Shown here: one piece after another, positions 16,922-29,479 of the stretch | How positions within the stretch are numbered: the first letter of the stretch is position 1 | Layout of the letters: each line of letters begins with the position of its first letter | Assembly (NCBI RefSeq): GCF_001571305.1 | Contig: NZ_BCTN01000016.1 | Span: forward strand, 55,457 to 119,456 | Reading direction: 5' to 3' | From: Erwinia persicina NBRC 102418 | GTDB taxonomy: Bacteria > Pseudomonadota > Gammaproteobacteria > Enterobacterales > Enterobacteriaceae | DNA length: 64,000 nt | Translations under genes and position numbers: made by a program | Notes under the pieces: generated by a model | The model's input: the letters and a program-made list of their open reading frames with translations, nothing else | Told to the model about the DNA's origin: nothing | Database searches by the model: none

Positions 16922-19738
16922 ATGAGTGACTATAAATCTACCCTGAATTTGCCGGAAACGGGGTTCCCGATGCGTGGCGATCTGGCCAAACGCGAACCGG
17001 GTATGCTGCAACGTTGGTATGATGACAAGCTGTACGGCATCATTCGCGAAGCCAAGAAAGGGAAAAAAACCTTTATCCTGCACGATGGCCCTCCTTACGC
17101 CAACGGCAGCATTCATATTGGTCACTCCGTTAACAAGATTCTGAAAGACATTATCGTTAAGTCGAAAGGCATGGCGGGCTATGACTCGCCTTATGTACCG
17201 GGTTGGGACTGCCACGGTCTGCCTATCGAGCATAAAGTTGAGCAGATGATCGGTAAGCCGGGAGAGAAAGTCAGCGCCGCTGAGTTCCGTGCTGCCTGCC
17301 GCAAATACGCTGCCGAGCAGGTGGAAGGGCAGAAAGCCGACTTTATCCGTCTGGGTGTGTTGGGTGACTGGGACCGTCCGTATCTGACAATGAACTTCCA
17401 GACCGAAGCCAATATTATCCGTGCGCTGGGTAAAATCATCGGTAACGGGCACCTGCACAAAGGGGCCAAGCCGGTACACTGGTGCCTGGACTGCCGTTCT
17501 GCCCTGGCTGAGGCGGAAGTGGAGTACTACGATAAAACCTCTCCGTCTATCGATGTCATGTTCAATGCGACTGATAAAGAGGGGGTACAGGCCAAATTTG
17601 CGGCAACGAATGTTGACGGCCCGATCTCGCTGGTGATCTGGACTACCACGCCGTGGACCATGCCGGCTAACCGCGCTATCTCACTGCATCCTGAATTCGA
17701 CTACCAGCTGGTACAGATTGAAGGCCGTGCTCTGATCCTCGCCAAAGAGATGGTTGAGAGCGTGATGCAGCGCGTTGGTGTTGCCGCCTGGACCGTGCTG
17801 GGCGAAGCGAAAGGGGCAGACCTGGAGCTGATGGGCTTCCAGCATCCGTTCCTCGACCATACCTCTCCGGTTGTGCTGGGTGAGCATGTCACGCTGGAAG
17901 CCGGTACCGGTGCGGTCCATACCGCACCAGGCCATGGCCCGGACGACTATGTTATCGGCCAGAAATACGGTATCGAAGTGGCTAACCCGGTCGGCCCGGA
18001 CGGCTGCTATCTGCCGGGAACCTACCCGACGCTGGATGGTGTGAACGTCTTTAAAGCCAACGATATGATCGTTGAACTGCTGCGTGAAAAGGGCGCTCTG
18101 CTGCACGTTGAGAAACTGTTCCACAGCTATCCACACTGCTGGCGTCATAAAACGCCCATCATCTTCCGCGCTACGCCACAGTGGTTTATCAGCATGGATC
18201 AGAAGGGCCTGCGTGCGCAGTCGCTGAAAGAGATCAAGGGCGTGCAGTGGATCCCGGACTGGGGTCAGGCACGTATTGAATCGATGGTCGCGAACCGTCC
18301 TGACTGGTGTATTTCCCGTCAGCGTACCTGGGGCGTGCCGATGGCGCTGTTCGTCCATAAAGACACCGAACAGCTGCACCCGGATTCGCTGGAGCTGATG
18401 GAGAAAGTGGCGAAGCGGGTTGAGCAGGACGGCATTCAGGCATGGTGGGATCTTGATGCCCGCGACCTGATGGGCGCCGATGCTGACAACTACGTTAAAG
18501 TCCCGGATACCCTGGACGTCTGGTTTGACTCCGGTTCAACCAGCTACTCGGTCGTCGATGCCCGCCCTGAATTTGACGGCAATGCCCCTGACCTGTATCT
18601 GGAAGGATCGGATCAGCACCGCGGCTGGTTTATGTCCTCACTGATGATCTCGACCGCGATGAAAGGCAAAGCGCCTTACCGTCAGGTACTGACGCACGGC
18701 TTCACCGTCGATGGTCAGGGCCGTAAGATGTCCAAGTCACTGGGCAATACTGTCAGCCCGCAGGATGTGATGAACAAACTGGGCGCCGATATTCTGCGCC
18801 TGTGGGTCGCCTCTACGGACTACTCCGGTGAGATCGCCGTATCCGACGAAATCCTTAAACGCTCTGCCGACAGCTATCGCCGCATCCGTAACACCGCACG
18901 TTTCCTGCTGGCAAACCTTGCCGGTTTTAATCCGGAAACCGATAGGGTGAAACCGGAAGAGATGGTGGTGGTGGATCGCTGGGCCGTTGGCCGTGCGCTG
19001 GCGGCACAGAATGATATCGTAGCCTCGTATGAAGCTTATGACTTCCATGAAGTCGTGCAGCGTCTGATGCAGTTCTGTTCGGTTGAGATGGGCTCCTTCT
19101 ACCTGGATATCATCAAGGATCGTCAGTACACCGCGAAGGCCGATGGCCTGGCGCGTCGCAGCTGTCAGACGGCGCTGTGGTATATCGTGGAAGCGCTGGT
19201 GCGCTGGATGGCACCGATTATGTCCTTCACTGCCGATGAAATCTGGGGTTACCTGCCGGGTAAACGCAGCCAGTATGTCTTTACCGAAGAGTGGTTTGAC
19301 GGGCTGTTCAGCCTGGAAGACAACCAGCCGATGAACGACAGTTACTGGGCAGAACTGCTGAAAGTACGCGGTGAAGTCAACAAGGTGATCGAGCAGGCCC
19401 GCGCTGATAAGCGGATTGGCGGGTCTCTGGAAGCCAGCGTGACGCTGTATGCTGACGCAGACCTGGCCGCGAAGCTGACCAGCCTGGGTGAGGAGCTGCG
19501 CTTTGTGTTGCTGACTTCCGGGGCGCAGGTTGCGGATTATGCGCAGGCCACCGCTGATGCACAGCAAAGCGAAGGGGTAAAAGGTCTGAAAATTGCCCTG
19601 AGCAAAGCGGAAGGCGAGAAGTGCCCGCGCTGCTGGCATTACACTAACGATATCGGCCAGAATGCTGAACACGCTGACGTGTGCGGCCGTTGTGTCACTA
19701 ACGTCGCGGGCAGCGGCGAACAGCGTAAGTTTGCATGA
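16922..19738 (+). CDS. ileS: Isoleucyl-tRNA synthetase
   Basis: Class I synthetase that charges tRNA-Ile and removes mis-activated valine by editing. The 938 residues match E. coli IleS in length. The HIGH motif is in [16 protein letters not shown] (about 57-72). The inserted editing domain carries [13 protein letters not shown]. The KMSKS motif is in [12 protein letters not shown] (about 600). A C-terminal zinc ribbon uses CPRCWHYT and CGRCVTNV. The stop overlaps the lspA start by four bases, which implies translational coupling. Confidence 0.99.
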   Translation: MSDYKSTLNLPETGFPMRGDLAKREPGMLQRWYDDKLYGIIREAKKGKKTFILHDGPPYANGSIHIGHSVNKILKDIIVKSKGMAGYDSPYVPGWDCHGLPIEHKVEQMIGKPGEKVSAAEFRAACRKYAAEQVEGQKADFIRLGVLGDWDRPYLTMNFQTEANIIRALGKIIGNGHLHKGAKPVHWCLDCRSALAEAEVEYYDKTSPSIDVMFNATDKEGVQAKFAATNVDGPISLVIWTTTPWTMPANRAISLHPEFDYQLVQIEGRALILAKEMVESVMQRVGVAAWTVLGEAKGADLELMGFQHPFLDHTSPVVLGEHVTLEAGTGAVHTAPGHGPDDYVIGQKYGIEVANPVGPDGCYLPGTYPTLDGVNVFKANDMIVELLREKGALLHVEKLFHSYPHCWRHKTPIIFRATPQWFISMDQKGLRAQSLKEIKGVQWIPDWGQARIESMVANRPDWCISRQRTWGVPMALFVHKDTEQLHPDSLELMEKVAKRVEQDGIQAWWDLDARDLMGADADNYVKVPDTLDVWFDSGSTSYSVVDARPEFDGNAPDLYLEGSDQHRGWFMSSLMISTAMKGKAPYRQVLTHGFTVDGQGRKMSKSLGNTVSPQDVMNKLGADILRLWVASTDYSGEIAVSDEILKRSADSYRRIRNTARFLLANLAGFNPETDRVKPEEMVVVDRWAVGRALAAQNDIVASYEAYDFHEVVQRLMQFCSVEMGSFYLDIIKDRQYTAKADGLARRSCQTALWYIVEALVRWMAPIMSFTADEIWGYLPGKRSQYVFTEEWFDGLFSLEDNQPMNDSYWAELLKVRGEVNKVIEQARADKRIGGSLEASVTLYADADLAAKLTSLGEELRFVLLTSGAQVADYAQATADAQQSEGVKGLKIALSKAEGEKCPRCWHYTNDIGQNAEHADVCGRCVTNVAGSGEQRKFA

Positions 19739-20244
19739 TGACTAAACCTGTTCTCTCAACCGGATTACGCTGGCTGTGGCTGGTGGTGTTGGTCATTGGC
19801 ATCGATTTCGCCAGTAAGCAGTGGATTATGGATAATCTGATGCTGCACGAATCGATGCCGGTGATGCCATACTTTAACTTCTTCTATGCTCACAACTACG
19901 GCGCGGCGTTCAGCTTCCTCGCCGATAAAGGGGGCTGGCAGCGCTGGTTCTTTGCCGGCATTGCCATTGCTATCGTCGTGGTGCTGCTGGTGATGATGTA
20001 CCGTACTCCAGCCACCAGTAAACTGAATAACATTGCCTATGCGCTGATTGTGGGTGGCGCAGTAGGTAACCTGTTTGACCGGTCATATCATGGCTTTGTG
20101 GTGGATTTCATCGACTTCTATGTCGGTGACTGGCACTTCGCCACGTTTAATATTGCCGACTGTGGTATCTGTATTGGTGCCGCGCTGATCGTGCTGGAAG
20201 GGTTCCTGAGCCCGGCCGGTAAACAGGCTAAGAATAAAGGGTAG
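19735..20244 (+). CDS. lspA: Lipoprotein signal peptidase (signal peptidase II)
   Basis: Inner-membrane aspartyl protease that cuts prolipoprotein signal peptides before the lipid-modified cysteine. The 169 residues give four membrane segments. Family motifs are seen: [22 protein letters not shown], and the two catalytic aspartates in VVDFIDFY and [11 protein letters not shown]. The start overlaps the ileS stop (ATGATG); either ATG could be used. fkpB follows three bases after the stop. Confidence 0.97.
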   Translation: MMTKPVLSTGLRWLWLVVLVIGIDFASKQWIMDNLMLHESMPVMPYFNFFYAHNYGAAFSFLADKGGWQRWFFAGIAIAIVVVLLVMMYRTPATSKLNNIAYALIVGGAVGNLFDRSYHGFVVDFIDFYVGDWHFATFNIADCGICIGAALIVLEGFLSPAGKQAKNKG

Positions 20245-20247
20245 GGC

Positions 20248-20718
20248 ATGACCGATTCTGTACAGCGTAACAGCGAAGTGCTGGTACATTTCACCTTAAA
20301 GCTGGCGGACGGTTCCACGGCGGAATCGACGCGCAGCAACGGGAAACCCGCGCTGTTTTGTCTGGGCGATGGCAGCCTGTCAGAGGGGCTGGAAAGCCAT
20401 TTGATTGGGCTGAAAACAGGCGATAAATGTGCCTTTGCGCTGGAAGCAGCCGATGCCTTTGGCGGCATCAGTCCCGATCTGGTTCAGTACTTCTCGCGCC
20501 GCGACTTTGTCGAGGCCGGGGAGCCGGAAATAGGTGCCATCATGCTGTTCAGCGGCATGGATGGTAACGAAATGCCGGGCGTGATCCGTGAGATTTCCGG
20601 GGATTCGATCACCGTGGATTTCAATCATCCACTGGCCGGACAGACTATTCACTTTGACGTAGAAGTGCTGGAGATTGATCCGGTACGGGAGACGAGCAAT
20701 GCAGATCCTGCTGGCTAA
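20248..20718 (+). CDS. fkpB: FKBP-type peptidyl-prolyl isomerase FkpB (SlpA)
   Basis: SlpA-type FKBP isomerase with an inserted-flap (chaperone) domain. The 156 residues include [35 protein letters not shown], the flap block [20 protein letters not shown] and [16 protein letters not shown]. It is seven residues longer than E. coli FkpB at the C-terminus, and the extra tail overlaps the ispH start by 20 bases, so the two genes are likely co-translated. Confidence 0.95.
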   Translation: MTDSVQRNSEVLVHFTLKLADGSTAESTRSNGKPALFCLGDGSLSEGLESHLIGLKTGDKCAFALEAADAFGGISPDLVQYFSRRDFVEAGEPEIGAIMLFSGMDGNEMPGVIREISGDSITVDFNHPLAGQTIHFDVEVLEIDPVRETSNADPAG

Positions 20719-21652
20719 CCCGCGCGGCTTCTGCGCGGGCGTTGATCGCGCTATCAGTATTGTCGAGCGTGCGCTGGAGATGTATGGCGCCCCTATCTAC
20801 GTGCGGCATGAAGTGGTGCATAACCGCTACGTGGTGAACAGCCTGCGTGAGCGTGGGGCGATTTTCATTGAGGAAATTGCTGAAGTGCCGGACGGGTCGA
20901 TCCTGATCTTCTCGGCTCACGGCGTTTCTCAGGCCGTGCGTGCAGAAGCGAAAGCGCGTGACCTGACAATGCTCTTTGATGCGACCTGCCCGCTGGTCAC
21001 CAAAGTGCATATGGAAGTCGCGCGTGCCAGCCGCAAAGGGACAGAAGCGATCCTGATTGGCCATGCCGGCCATCCGGAGGTAGAGGGCACGATGGGCCAG
21101 TACAATAACCCGAAAGGGGGCATGTACCTGGTTGAAGCGCCCGCGGATGTCTGGAAGCTACAGGTAAAAGACGAAAACAACCTGAGCTTTATGACGCAAA
21201 CCACACTGTCCGTTGATGATACCTGTGAAGTGATTGACGCACTTCGCGCCCGCTTCCCGAAGATTATCGGTCCGCGTAAAGATGATATCTGCTATGCCAC
21301 TACCAACCGCCAGGAGGCCGTGCGTACGCTGGCCCGGGATGCTGATGTGGTGCTGGTGGTTGGTTCGAAAAACTCCTCGAACTCAAACCGTCTGGCAGAG
21401 CTGGCACAGCGTGCCGGTAAGCTGGCACGCCTGATTGACTCGGCTGAGGATATTCAGGAAGAGTGGGTCAGAGGTGTGGGCTGTGTCGGGGTGACCGCTG
21501 GTGCCTCCGCACCCGATATTCTGGTGCAGCAGGTCATCCAGCGTCTCAATGAACTCGGCGGTGTTGATGCCATCGAACTGATTGGGCGTGAAGAGAATAT
21601 CGTGTTTGAAGTGCCGAAAGAACTGCGCGTAGAGGTAAAGCAGATCACCTGA
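20699..21652 (+). CDS. ispH: 4-hydroxy-3-methylbut-2-enyl diphosphate reductase
   Basis: Last enzyme of the MEP isoprenoid pathway: it reduces HMBPP to IPP and DMAPP with a [4Fe-4S] cluster. The 317 residues begin [20 protein letters not shown], with the first cluster cysteine in RGFCAGV. The others are in DATCPLVTK and [12 protein letters not shown]. The conserved [21 protein letters not shown] and TQTTLSV blocks are present. There is one extra residue (LTMLFDATC) compared with E. coli as I recall it. The start at 20699 is set by homology; an in-frame codon eight residues upstream lies within fkpB. Confidence 0.98.
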   Translation: MQILLANPRGFCAGVDRAISIVERALEMYGAPIYVRHEVVHNRYVVNSLRERGAIFIEEIAEVPDGSILIFSAHGVSQAVRAEAKARDLTMLFDATCPLVTKVHMEVARASRKGTEAILIGHAGHPEVEGTMGQYNNPKGGMYLVEAPADVWKLQVKDENNLSFMTQTTLSVDDTCEVIDALRARFPKIIGPRKDDICYATTNRQEAVRTLARDADVVLVVGSKNSSNSNRLAELAQRAGKLARLIDSAEDIQEEWVRGVGCVGVTAGASAPDILVQQVIQRLNELGGVDAIELIGREENIVFEVPKELRVEVKQIT

Positions 21653-22775
<1,123 letters not shown>

Positions 22776-22826
22776 GTGTTGTGTACCATCGTGATGTGGT
22801 TATTTCAATCATAACTATTTGATTGG

Positions 22827-22853
22827 AAGGGCAATAATTTTATTGCCCTTTTT
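22827..22853 (+). terminator. dapB terminator
   Basis: A perfect ten-base stem (22827-22836 with 22841-22850) closes an ATTT loop and runs into TTT and a T-rich tract. This is a strong intrinsic terminator. Confidence 0.9.
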
Positions 22854-23106
22854 GTTTTTTGTAAAAATACGGCTTTTAAGTTTTCCGTGCATCTTAACTG
22901 ATTTAATATCTTCTTTTTCGCATTTATTTCCTCTCTTCCTGTCTGTTTTTGACCATTTGGTCTGATTTTTACCATTAACCGCCATGAAATAATTTACACC
23001 GTGGCAGGCAACCGATTTTATCACCAGGATATGTGGTGGTTTCAGGGTAAATGTTCCTGTTTTATCCTCAGTTAGTTAAAAATGACAGGAAAAGTGCCTC
23101 GCAGGG

Positions 23107-23135
23107 TAGACAACAGCGGGGGCGATCTTTAGAAT
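23107..23135 (+). promoter_or_regulatory. carAB distal promoter (P1-like)
   Basis: TAGACA (23107-23112) and TAGAAT (23130-23135) are 17 bases apart, about 110 bases before carA. In E. coli the distal car promoter is the pyrimidine/purine-controlled one; that role is inferred from position. Confidence 0.5.
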
Positions 23136-23178
23136 GCGCGCAATTTGCCAAAAACTGAGCAGTCAGGCAGTTTTTGCA

Positions 23179-23234
23179 TTGATTTTGGGGTCATTCCTGA
23201 ATTAATATGCAGATATTGTGACTGTTTATTCCCC
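23179..23234 (+). promoter_or_regulatory. carAB proximal promoter (P2-like) with two ArgR boxes
   Basis: TTGATT (23179-23184) and TAATAT (23203-23208) form a promoter with an 18-base spacer. Two ArgR-like boxes cover it: one over TCCTGAATTAATATGCAG (about 23195-23212), one over TTGTGACTGTTTATTCCC (about 23217-23234). They share the spacing seen for the E. coli car operator, so arginine repression is expected. Confidence 0.65.
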
Positions 23235-23245
23235 TGGAGGATGTT

Positions 23246-24382
23246 TTGATTAAGTCAGCGCTATTGGTTCTGGAAGACGGAACCCAATTCCACGGTCGGG
23301 CCATCGGGGCTACCGGATCGGCAGTGGGAGAAGTTGTTTTCAACACGTCAATGACCGGTTATCAAGAAATCCTCACTGATCCTTCCTATTCCCGCCAGAT
23401 CGTCACTCTCACTTATCCCCATATCGGCAATGTCGGCACCAACGCCGCTGACGCAGAATCCACTCAGGTACACGCACAGGGTTTAGTTATCCGCGACCTG
23501 CCGTTGATTGCCAGCAACTACCGCAATGAAGAAGGCCTGTCGGACTATCTGACGCGCCACAACATTGTCGCTATTGCCGATATCGATACACGCAAGCTGA
23601 CTCGTCTGCTGCGTGAAAAAGGGGCTCAGAATGGCTGCATTATCGCCGGAGACGCGCCGGATGCGGCAGAGGCGCTGGCCAAAGCAAAAGCGTTCCCGGG
23701 TCTGAAGGGTATGGACCTGGCGAAAGAAGTGACCGTGGCCCAGCCTTACAGCTGGCAGCAGGGTAGCTGGACGCTGGAAGGCGAACTGCCGGCACCTGCA
23801 GCGGCGGCCGATCTGCCCTTCCACGTGGTGGCTTACGACTACGGCGTGAAGCGCAATATTCTGCGCATGCTGGTGGATCGCGGCTGCCGCCTGACGGTCG
23901 TTCCTGCGCAGACCTCTGCTGAGGACGTTCTGAAGCTGAACCCGGATGGTGTTTTCCTCTCGAATGGTCCCGGCGACCCAGAGCCATGCGATTACGCCAT
24001 TACTGCGATCAAACGCCTGCTGGAAACCGATATTCCGGTGTTTGGTATCTGTCTGGGCCATCAGCTACTGGCTCTGGCCAGCGGTGCAAAAACGGTGAAG
24101 ATGAAGCTCGGCCACCACGGCGGTAACCACCCGGTGAAAGATCACGACAACAACACCGTGATGATCACCGCCCAGAACCATGGTTTTGCGGTGGATGACA
24201 GCAACCTGCCGGCAAACCTGCGCGTGACCCATACCTCGCTCTTTGATCATACGGTTCAGGGTATTCACCGCACCGATAAAGCTGCCTTCAGCTTCCAGGG
24301 CCATCCGGAAGCCAGCCCGGGTCCGCACGATGCTGCCCCGTTGTTCGATCACTTTATCGAACTGATTAAAGCCGCGAAATAA
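23246..24382 (+). CDS. carA: Carbamoyl-phosphate synthase small subunit
   Basis: Glutaminase subunit that hydrolyses glutamine and tunnels ammonia to CarB for carbamoyl phosphate, shared by arginine and pyrimidine synthesis. The 378 residues comprise an N-terminal domain ([17 protein letters not shown], about 30-46) and a class I amidotransferase domain with nucleophile cysteine in [17 protein letters not shown] (about 265-281) and the His-x-Glu pair in [11 protein letters not shown] (about 352). The start codon is TTG at 23246, as in E. coli carA, preceded by a strong GGAGG at 23236-23240. carB follows after 18 bases. Confidence 0.98.
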   Translation: MIKSALLVLEDGTQFHGRAIGATGSAVGEVVFNTSMTGYQEILTDPSYSRQIVTLTYPHIGNVGTNAADAESTQVHAQGLVIRDLPLIASNYRNEEGLSDYLTRHNIVAIADIDTRKLTRLLREKGAQNGCIIAGDAPDAAEALAKAKAFPGLKGMDLAKEVTVAQPYSWQQGSWTLEGELPAPAAAADLPFHVVAYDYGVKRNILRMLVDRGCRLTVVPAQTSAEDVLKLNPDGVFLSNGPGDPEPCDYAITAIKRLLETDIPVFGICLGHQLLALASGAKTVKMKLGHHGGNHPVKDHDNNTVMITAQNHGFAVDDSNLPANLRVTHTSLFDHTVQGIHRTDKAAFSFQGHPEASPGPHDAAPLFDHFIELIKAAK

Positions 24383-24400
24383 GATCGGGAGAGAAAGAGA

Positions 24401-27400
24401 ATGCCAAAACGTACAGACATAAAAAGTATCCTGATCCTGGGCGCTGGCCCGATTGTCATCGGCCAGGCCTGCGAATTCGACTACTCCGGTGCCCAGGCCT
24501 GTAAGGCGCTGCGTGAAGAGGGTTACCGCGTTATTCTGGTGAACTCTAACCCGGCCACCATCATGACCGACCCGGACATGGCCGATGCAACCTATATTGA
24601 GCCGATTCACTGGGAAGTGGTGCGGAAGATCATCGAAAAAGAGCGCCCGGATGCAGTATTGCCGACCATGGGCGGCCAGACGGCGCTGAACTGTGCGTTA
24701 GAATTAGAGCGCCAGGGCGTGCTGGAAGAGTTTGGCGTAACCATGATTGGTGCTACCGCTGACGCGATTGATAAAGCCGAAGACCGCCGTCGTTTCGACG
24801 TGGCAATGAAAAAAATCGGCCTCGATACGGCGCGTTCAGGGATCGCCCACACCATGGAAGAAGCGCTGGCCGTGGCTGCTGACGTCGGCTTCCCGTGCAT
24901 CATCCGACCTTCCTTTACAATGGGCGGCACCGGTGGCGGTATTGCCTACAATCGCGAAGAGTTCGAAGAGATCTGTGAGCGCGGCCTCGATCTGTCACCG
25001 ACTAATGAGCTGCTGATTGATGAGTCGCTGATTGGCTGGAAAGAGTATGAGATGGAAGTGGTGCGTGATAAAAACGACAACTGCATCATCGTCTGCTCCA
25101 TCGAAAACTTTGATGCCATGGGCATCCACACGGGTGATTCCATTACCGTTGCGCCAGCCCAGACGCTGACCGATAAAGAGTACCAGATCATGCGTAACGC
25201 TTCGCTTGCGGTGCTGCGTGAAATCGGCGTGGAAACCGGCGGGTCTAACGTACAGTTCTCCGTTAACCCGGAGAATGGCCGTCTGATCGTTATCGAGATG
25301 AACCCACGCGTGTCGCGTTCTTCTGCGCTGGCGTCTAAAGCCACCGGCTTCCCGATTGCCAAAATTGCCGCCAAGCTGGCGGTGGGCTTTACGCTGGATG
25401 AGCTGACTAACGACATTACCGGTGGCCTGACCCCGGCCTCGTTTGAGCCGTCTATCGACTACGTTGTGACGAAAATTCCACGCTTCAACTTTGAAAAGTT
25501 CGCCGGGGCTAATGATCGTCTGACCACGCAGATGAAATCTGTGGGTGAAGTGATGGCGATTGGCCGCACCCTGCAGGAATCGATGCAGAAAGCGCTGCGT
25601 GGCCTTGAAGTCGGTGCTCATGGTTTCGACCCGAAAGTTGACCTGAATGACCCGGAAGCGCTGACCACTATTCGCCGCGAGCTGAAAGATGCCGGTTGCG
25701 ACCGTATCTGGTATATCGCTGATGCCTTCCGCGCCGGGATGAGCGTGGACGATGTTTTTGCGCTGACCAACGTTGACCGCTGGTTCCTGGTGCAGATTGA
25801 AGAGCTGGTGACGCTGGAAAGTCAGGTAGCAGAACAGGGTATTAACGGCCTGAGCTATGACTTCCTGCGCACGCTGAAGCGCAAAGGCTTTGCCGATGCG
25901 CGCCTGGCGGATGTGGCTGGCGTGTCTGAAGCGGAAATCCGTGCGCTACGCGAGCAGCATAACCTGCATCCGGTGTATAAGCGTGTTGATACCTGTGCGG
26001 CGGAATTCTCGACCAATACCGCCTACATGTACTCCACCTATGAAGAAGAGTGTGAAGCGAACCCGAATCAGGACCGTGATAAAATCATGGTGCTGGGCGG
26101 CGGTCCAAACCGTATCGGCCAGGGCATCGAGTTTGACTACTGCTGCGTTCATGCTTCGCTGGCGCTGCGTGAAGACGGCTTCGAGACCATCATGGTCAAC
26201 TGTAACCCGGAAACCGTATCGACCGACTACGACACCTCTGATCGTCTGTACTTCGAACCCGTGACCCTGGAAGACGTGCTGGAAATTGTGCGCATCGAAA
26301 AGCCAAAAGGCGTTATCGTGCAGTACGGTGGCCAGACCCCACTGAAGCTGGCGCGCGCGCTGGAAGCCGCCGGTGTACCGGTTATCGGTACCAGCCCGGA
26401 CGCCATTGACCGTGCTGAAGACCGCGAACGTTTCCAGCAGGCCGTTGAGCGCCTGGGCCTGAAGCAGCCGGCCAACGCCACCGTCACCGCCATCGATATG
26501 GCCGTAGAAAAAGCGGCGCTGATTGGCTATCCGCTGGTGGTGCGCCCGTCTTACGTACTGGGTGGCCGGGCGATGGAAATCGTGTACGACGAAATTGACC
26601 TGAAGCGCTACTTCAACACCGCGGTCTCGGTTTCTAACGACGCCCCGGTGCTGCTGGATCGCTTCCTTGACGACGCGGTTGAAGTCGACGTGGATGCGAT
26701 CTGCGACGGTGAGCAGGTGCTGATCGGCGGTATCATGGAACACATTGAGCAGGCCGGTGTGCACTCCGGTGACTCGGCGTGTTCCCTGCCAGCCTACACG
26801 CTGAGTCAGGACATTCAGGACGTCATGCGTGAGCAGGTGAAAAAGCTGGCGTTTGAGCTGGGCGTACGCGGCCTGATGAACGTGCAGTTTGCGGTGAAGG
26901 ATAATGAAGTTTACCTGATTGAGGTGAACCCGCGTGCCGCCCGTACCGTGCCGTTTGTCTCCAAAGCGACCGGCATGCCGCTGGCGAAGGTGGCTGCACG
27001 CGTGATGGCCGGTAAAACACTGGCTGCCCAGGGCGTGACCAAAGAGATTATCCCGCCGTACTACTCGGTGAAAGAAGTGGTGCTGCCGTTTAACAAGTTC
27101 CAGGGCGTTGACCCGATCCTTGGCCCGGAGATGCGTTCAACGGGCGAAGTGATGGGTGTAGGCCGTACCTTTGCTGAAGCGTTCTGCAAGGCGATGCTGG
27201 GCGCACAGAGCAACATGAAGAAAAGTGGCCGTGCGCTGCTGTCAGTGCGCGAAGGTGATAAAAAACGCATCGTTGAACTGGCGCAGCGTCTGCAGGACTT
27301 CGGCTTTGAACTGGATGCTACCGCCGGCACTGCCGACGTGCTGAAGGCCGCCGGGATTGCGGTGCGTCAGGTCAACAAGGTGCACGAAGGCCGACCGCAC

Positions 27401-27625
27401 ATTCAGGATCGGGTGAAAAACGGGGAGTACGTGTACATCGTTAACACCACCGCAGGGCGTCAGGCGATTGAGGACTCCAAGCTGATCCGCCGCAGTGCGC
27501 TGCAGTATAAAGTGCACTACGACACCACGCTGAACGGTGCATTCGCCACCACGACTTCCCTGCACTCCAGCGCGACGGATCAGGTCATTTCCGTACAGGA
27601 GATGCACGCGCAGATTAACGCATAA
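24401..27625 (+). CDS. carB: Carbamoyl-phosphate synthase large subunit
   Basis: Synthetase subunit with two homologous ATP-grasp halves. The first (about 1-400) makes carboxyphosphate and carbamate, the second (about 553-935) phosphorylates carbamate. The repeat is visible as [20 protein letters not shown] near residue 10 and [19 protein letters not shown] near residue 560, and as the matching [20 protein letters not shown] and [20 protein letters not shown]. The C-terminal MGS-like domain (about 936-1074) binds UMP, IMP and ornithine in the family. With 1074 residues it is one longer than E. coli CarB. A terminator follows. Confidence 0.99.
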   Translation: MPKRTDIKSILILGAGPIVIGQACEFDYSGAQACKALREEGYRVILVNSNPATIMTDPDMADATYIEPIHWEVVRKIIEKERPDAVLPTMGGQTALNCALELERQGVLEEFGVTMIGATADAIDKAEDRRRFDVAMKKIGLDTARSGIAHTMEEALAVAADVGFPCIIRPSFTMGGTGGGIAYNREEFEEICERGLDLSPTNELLIDESLIGWKEYEMEVVRDKNDNCIIVCSIENFDAMGIHTGDSITVAPAQTLTDKEYQIMRNASLAVLREIGVETGGSNVQFSVNPENGRLIVIEMNPRVSRSSALASKATGFPIAKIAAKLAVGFTLDELTNDITGGLTPASFEPSIDYVVTKIPRFNFEKFAGANDRLTTQMKSVGEVMAIGRTLQESMQKALRGLEVGAHGFDPKVDLNDPEALTTIRRELKDAGCDRIWYIADAFRAGMSVDDVFALTNVDRWFLVQIEELVTLESQVAEQGINGLSYDFLRTLKRKGFADARLADVAGVSEAEIRALREQHNLHPVYKRVDTCAAEFSTNTAYMYSTYEEECEANPNQDRDKIMVLGGGPNRIGQGIEFDYCCVHASLALREDGFETIMVNCNPETVSTDYDTSDRLYFEPVTLEDVLEIVRIEKPKGVIVQYGGQTPLKLARALEAAGVPVIGTSPDAIDRAEDRERFQQAVERLGLKQPANATVTAIDMAVEKAALIGYPLVVRPSYVLGGRAMEIVYDEIDLKRYFNTAVSVSNDAPVLLDRFLDDAVEVDVDAICDGEQVLIGGIMEHIEQAGVHSGDSACSLPAYTLSQDIQDVMREQVKKLAFELGVRGLMNVQFAVKDNEVYLIEVNPRAARTVPFVSKATGMPLAKVAARVMAGKTLAAQGVTKEIIPPYYSVKEVVLPFNKFQGVDPILGPEMRSTGEVMGVGRTFAEAFCKAMLGAQSNMKKSGRALLSVREGDKKRIVELAQRLQDFGFELDATAGTADVLKAAGIAVRQVNKVHEGRPHIQDRVKNGEYVYIVNTTAGRQAIEDSKLIRRSALQYKVHYDTTLNGAFATTTSLHSSATDQVISVQEMHAQINA

Positions 27626-27670
27626 TCTCGCCAGTGAAATGGGGCTGACTCTGGCCCGTCCTGCTGCTGT

Positions 27671-27701
27671 AAGGCCGATCTGACGATTGGCCTTTTTTTT
27701 G
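27671..27701 (+). terminator. carAB terminator
   Basis: A ten-base stem with one G-T pair (27671-27680 with 27685-27694) and a TGAC loop leads into eight T. Confidence 0.9.
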
Positions 27702-27849
27702 TCTCAGGTTTGTTACAGGGATTACGGGTTTTGTGATCTCCGCCATTGCAGCATCGCCTGCATCCTATAGTATTGTCCAGGCTCGATTTTTTTATATTCT
27801 GGGCTGAATGAACAGCCCGTTTAATACCCACAATTATAGGGAAATGATG

Positions 27850-28593
27850 ATGAAAAAAATTGTACTGGCCACGCTGATCGGTGCAGTGATGTCGCAGTTT
27901 GCGTATGCGGCAAAAGATGTGACAACCAAACCTGACGTTTACTTCCTGAAAGAGTCGCAGTCGATTGACAGCCTGGCGCTGTTGCCTCCCCCTCCCGCCA
28001 TGGACAGCATTGAGTTCCTGAACGATAAAACCCAGTACGATGCAGGTAAGATGCTGCGCAATACGCCGCGAGGGAAGCAGGCGTGGAAAGATGCTAATGT
28101 CGAAGGCGATGGCGTAGCCGAAGCGTTCTCAGAAGCGTACGGCATGACGATCTCGCCAGAGAAAACCCCTGAGCAGTACCGTCTGGTGAAGAAAATGCGC
28201 GAAGATGCGGGCGATCTGGCGACGCGCAGCGCCAAAGAGCATTACATGCGCATCCGTCCGTTTGCGTTCTATCACGAAGCGACCTGTCGCTCCGACGATG
28301 AAGGCAAGCTCTCTACCAACGGTTCTTACCCTTCCGGGCATACCACTATCGGCTGGGCAACGGCGCTGGTGCTGTCTGAAATTAATACCGAACGGCAGGG
28401 GCAGATTTTACAGCGGGGCTATGAGATGGGGCAAAGTCGTGTCATCTGTGGATATCACTGGCAGAGTGACGTCACCGCCGCCCGCGTCGTCGCATCGGCG
28501 ATTGTGGCGCGTCTGCACGCGGAACCCACCTTCGTGACTCAGCTGCAAAAAGCCAAAGATGAATTTAAACGCCTGAAGGGCAGTGCTCATTAA
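27850..28593 (+). CDS. Class A non-specific acid phosphatase (PhoN/PhoC type), periplasmic
   Basis: A 247-residue secreted PAP2-superfamily phosphatase. The signal peptide ([19 protein letters not shown]) ends before AKDVTT. The class A signature is complete: K-x6-RP in [13 protein letters not shown] in [10 protein letters not shown], and SR-x5-H-x3-D in [12 protein letters not shown], which supply the phosphate-binding residues and the nucleophilic histidine. It removes phosphate from a range of organic monoesters in family members; its specificity cannot be told here. Three consecutive ATG codons occur at 27844, 27847 and 27850. The last is chosen because AGGGA lies seven bases before it. 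The gene is not part of the E. coli order and lies between carB and folA beside a LysE exporter. I give no symbol because phoN, phoC and apyrase forms cannot be separated by eye. Confidence 0.93.
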   Translation: MKKIVLATLIGAVMSQFAYAAKDVTTKPDVYFLKESQSIDSLALLPPPPAMDSIEFLNDKTQYDAGKMLRNTPRGKQAWKDANVEGDGVAEAFSEAYGMTISPEKTPEQYRLVKKMREDAGDLATRSAKEHYMRIRPFAFYHEATCRSDDEGKLSTNGSYPSGHTTIGWATALVLSEINTERQGQILQRGYEMGQSRVICGYHWQSDVTAARVVASAIVARLHAEPTFVTQLQKAKDEFKRLKGSAH

Positions 28594-28603
28594 GACACCT
28601 TTT

Positions 28604-28625
28604 GCGGGCGGTCTGTTCCGCCCGC
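28604..28625. terminator. Hairpin after the acid phosphatase gene
   Basis: A perfect eight-base G+C-rich stem (28604-28611 with 28618-28625) with a six-base loop lies ten bases after the phosphatase stop, with no T tract. A second imperfect hairpin (about 28640-28665) follows before the convergent exporter gene. Confidence 0.5.
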
Positions 28626-28672
28626 GCTGAAAGACAGGCGGGGGCGCCTTTATCAGCGCCCTCCACCCCCCA

Positions 28673-29287
28673 TCAGGACAACGCCACCTTAATCCCCAGG
28701 GCGATCAGTACGCCGCCGAGCAGCTTATCAACGATACGCTGGGCTTTTGCCAGCCCGCGACGCACCGGGCCACTCTGGATCAACATCACCAGCAGCGGCC
28801 ACCACAGCATGGACAGGCCGAGGATGATGCCCGCATACAGCAGCTTCTCGTGAAGGCTCGAGTCAACACTCAGAACCTGTGTGAAGATCGACAGGAAAAA
28901 TAACGTCGCTTTAGGATTCAGCAGGTTACACAAATAACCCTGCAAAAAGGCCTTTTTCAGTGAGGTTTGCTCGGGCGTCACGTTACTGAGGTCCATCTTG
29001 CTGCCACCGCGCGACAGCAGCGCCTGTATGCCGATATAAATCAGATAGGCGGCACCGGCATATTTCAGCAGCATAAACAGCCACGGCGTTGTGGTGATGA
29101 CCACGGCCAGCCCGGCCACGCAGTAAGCCATATGGGTGGCAACGGCACAGTTTACGCCTAATGCGCTCATCAGCGCGGCGCTGCGACGGTAACGTGCGGC
29201 GTTTTTGATAATCAGAAAAAAGTCAGGGCCGGGGGAGAGCATGCCCAGCACCACAATCGTGGCGACGAATAAGCTGGTTTCTAACAT
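28673..29287 (-). CDS. LysE/RhtB family amino acid exporter
   Basis: A 204-residue inner-membrane protein with about six hydrophobic segments. The family motif follows the first segment: GMLSPGPDFFLIIKNAARYR (about 14-33). The block FLQGYLCNLLNPKATLFFLSIF (about 112-133) is the second RhtB/LysE hallmark. Members export homoserine, threonine, lysine or other amino acids and are often poorly specific, so the substrate is open. It converges with the acid phosphatase gene and diverges from folA. It is absent from this position in E. coli and may have arrived with the phosphatase. Confidence 0.9.
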   Translation of the reverse strand: MLETSLFVATIVVLGMLSPGPDFFLIIKNAARYRRSAALMSALGVNCAVATHMAYCVAGLAVVITTTPWLFMLLKYAGAAYLIYIGIQALLSRGGSKMDLSNVTPEQTSLKKAFLQGYLCNLLNPKATLFFLSIFTQVLSVDSSLHEKLLYAGIILGLSMLWWPLLVMLIQSGPVRRGLAKAQRIVDKLLGGVLIALGIKVALS

Positions 29288-29479
29288 AGTGGCGGTCTTT
29301 AGCGGATTGAGCGGCAGATTCTACCATGTCTCCTTGTTTTGTGCGGCGAAAAATAGGCGGAAGGTGATGTAACCGATACACTGAAAAACCTTTACCGAAT
29401 ATCCTCCGCTTACCTATCGACGAAAGTTTCGCCTTTACGTATCATGGCGCCAATTTTACCCCCTGCTGAGTTTGATATG

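Larger units (their letters stand above)
22776..23245. other. dapB-carA intergenic region
   Basis: These 470 bases hold the dapB terminator (22827-22853), an A+T-rich stretch, and the tandem carAB promoters and ArgR boxes listed separately. A minus-strand reading frame at 22815-23024 runs through the terminator and lacks a ribosome binding site, so it is not called as a gene. Confidence 0.6.

Noticed and set aside
18737..19672. 311-codon open frame antisense to ileS
   Set aside because: Shadow of conserved ileS; no start signal or known motif.
22815..23024. 69-codon lysine-rich frame on the minus strand between dapB and carA
   Set aside because: It begins at GTG without a ribosome binding site, is made of A+T-rich spacer sequence and runs through the dapB terminator.
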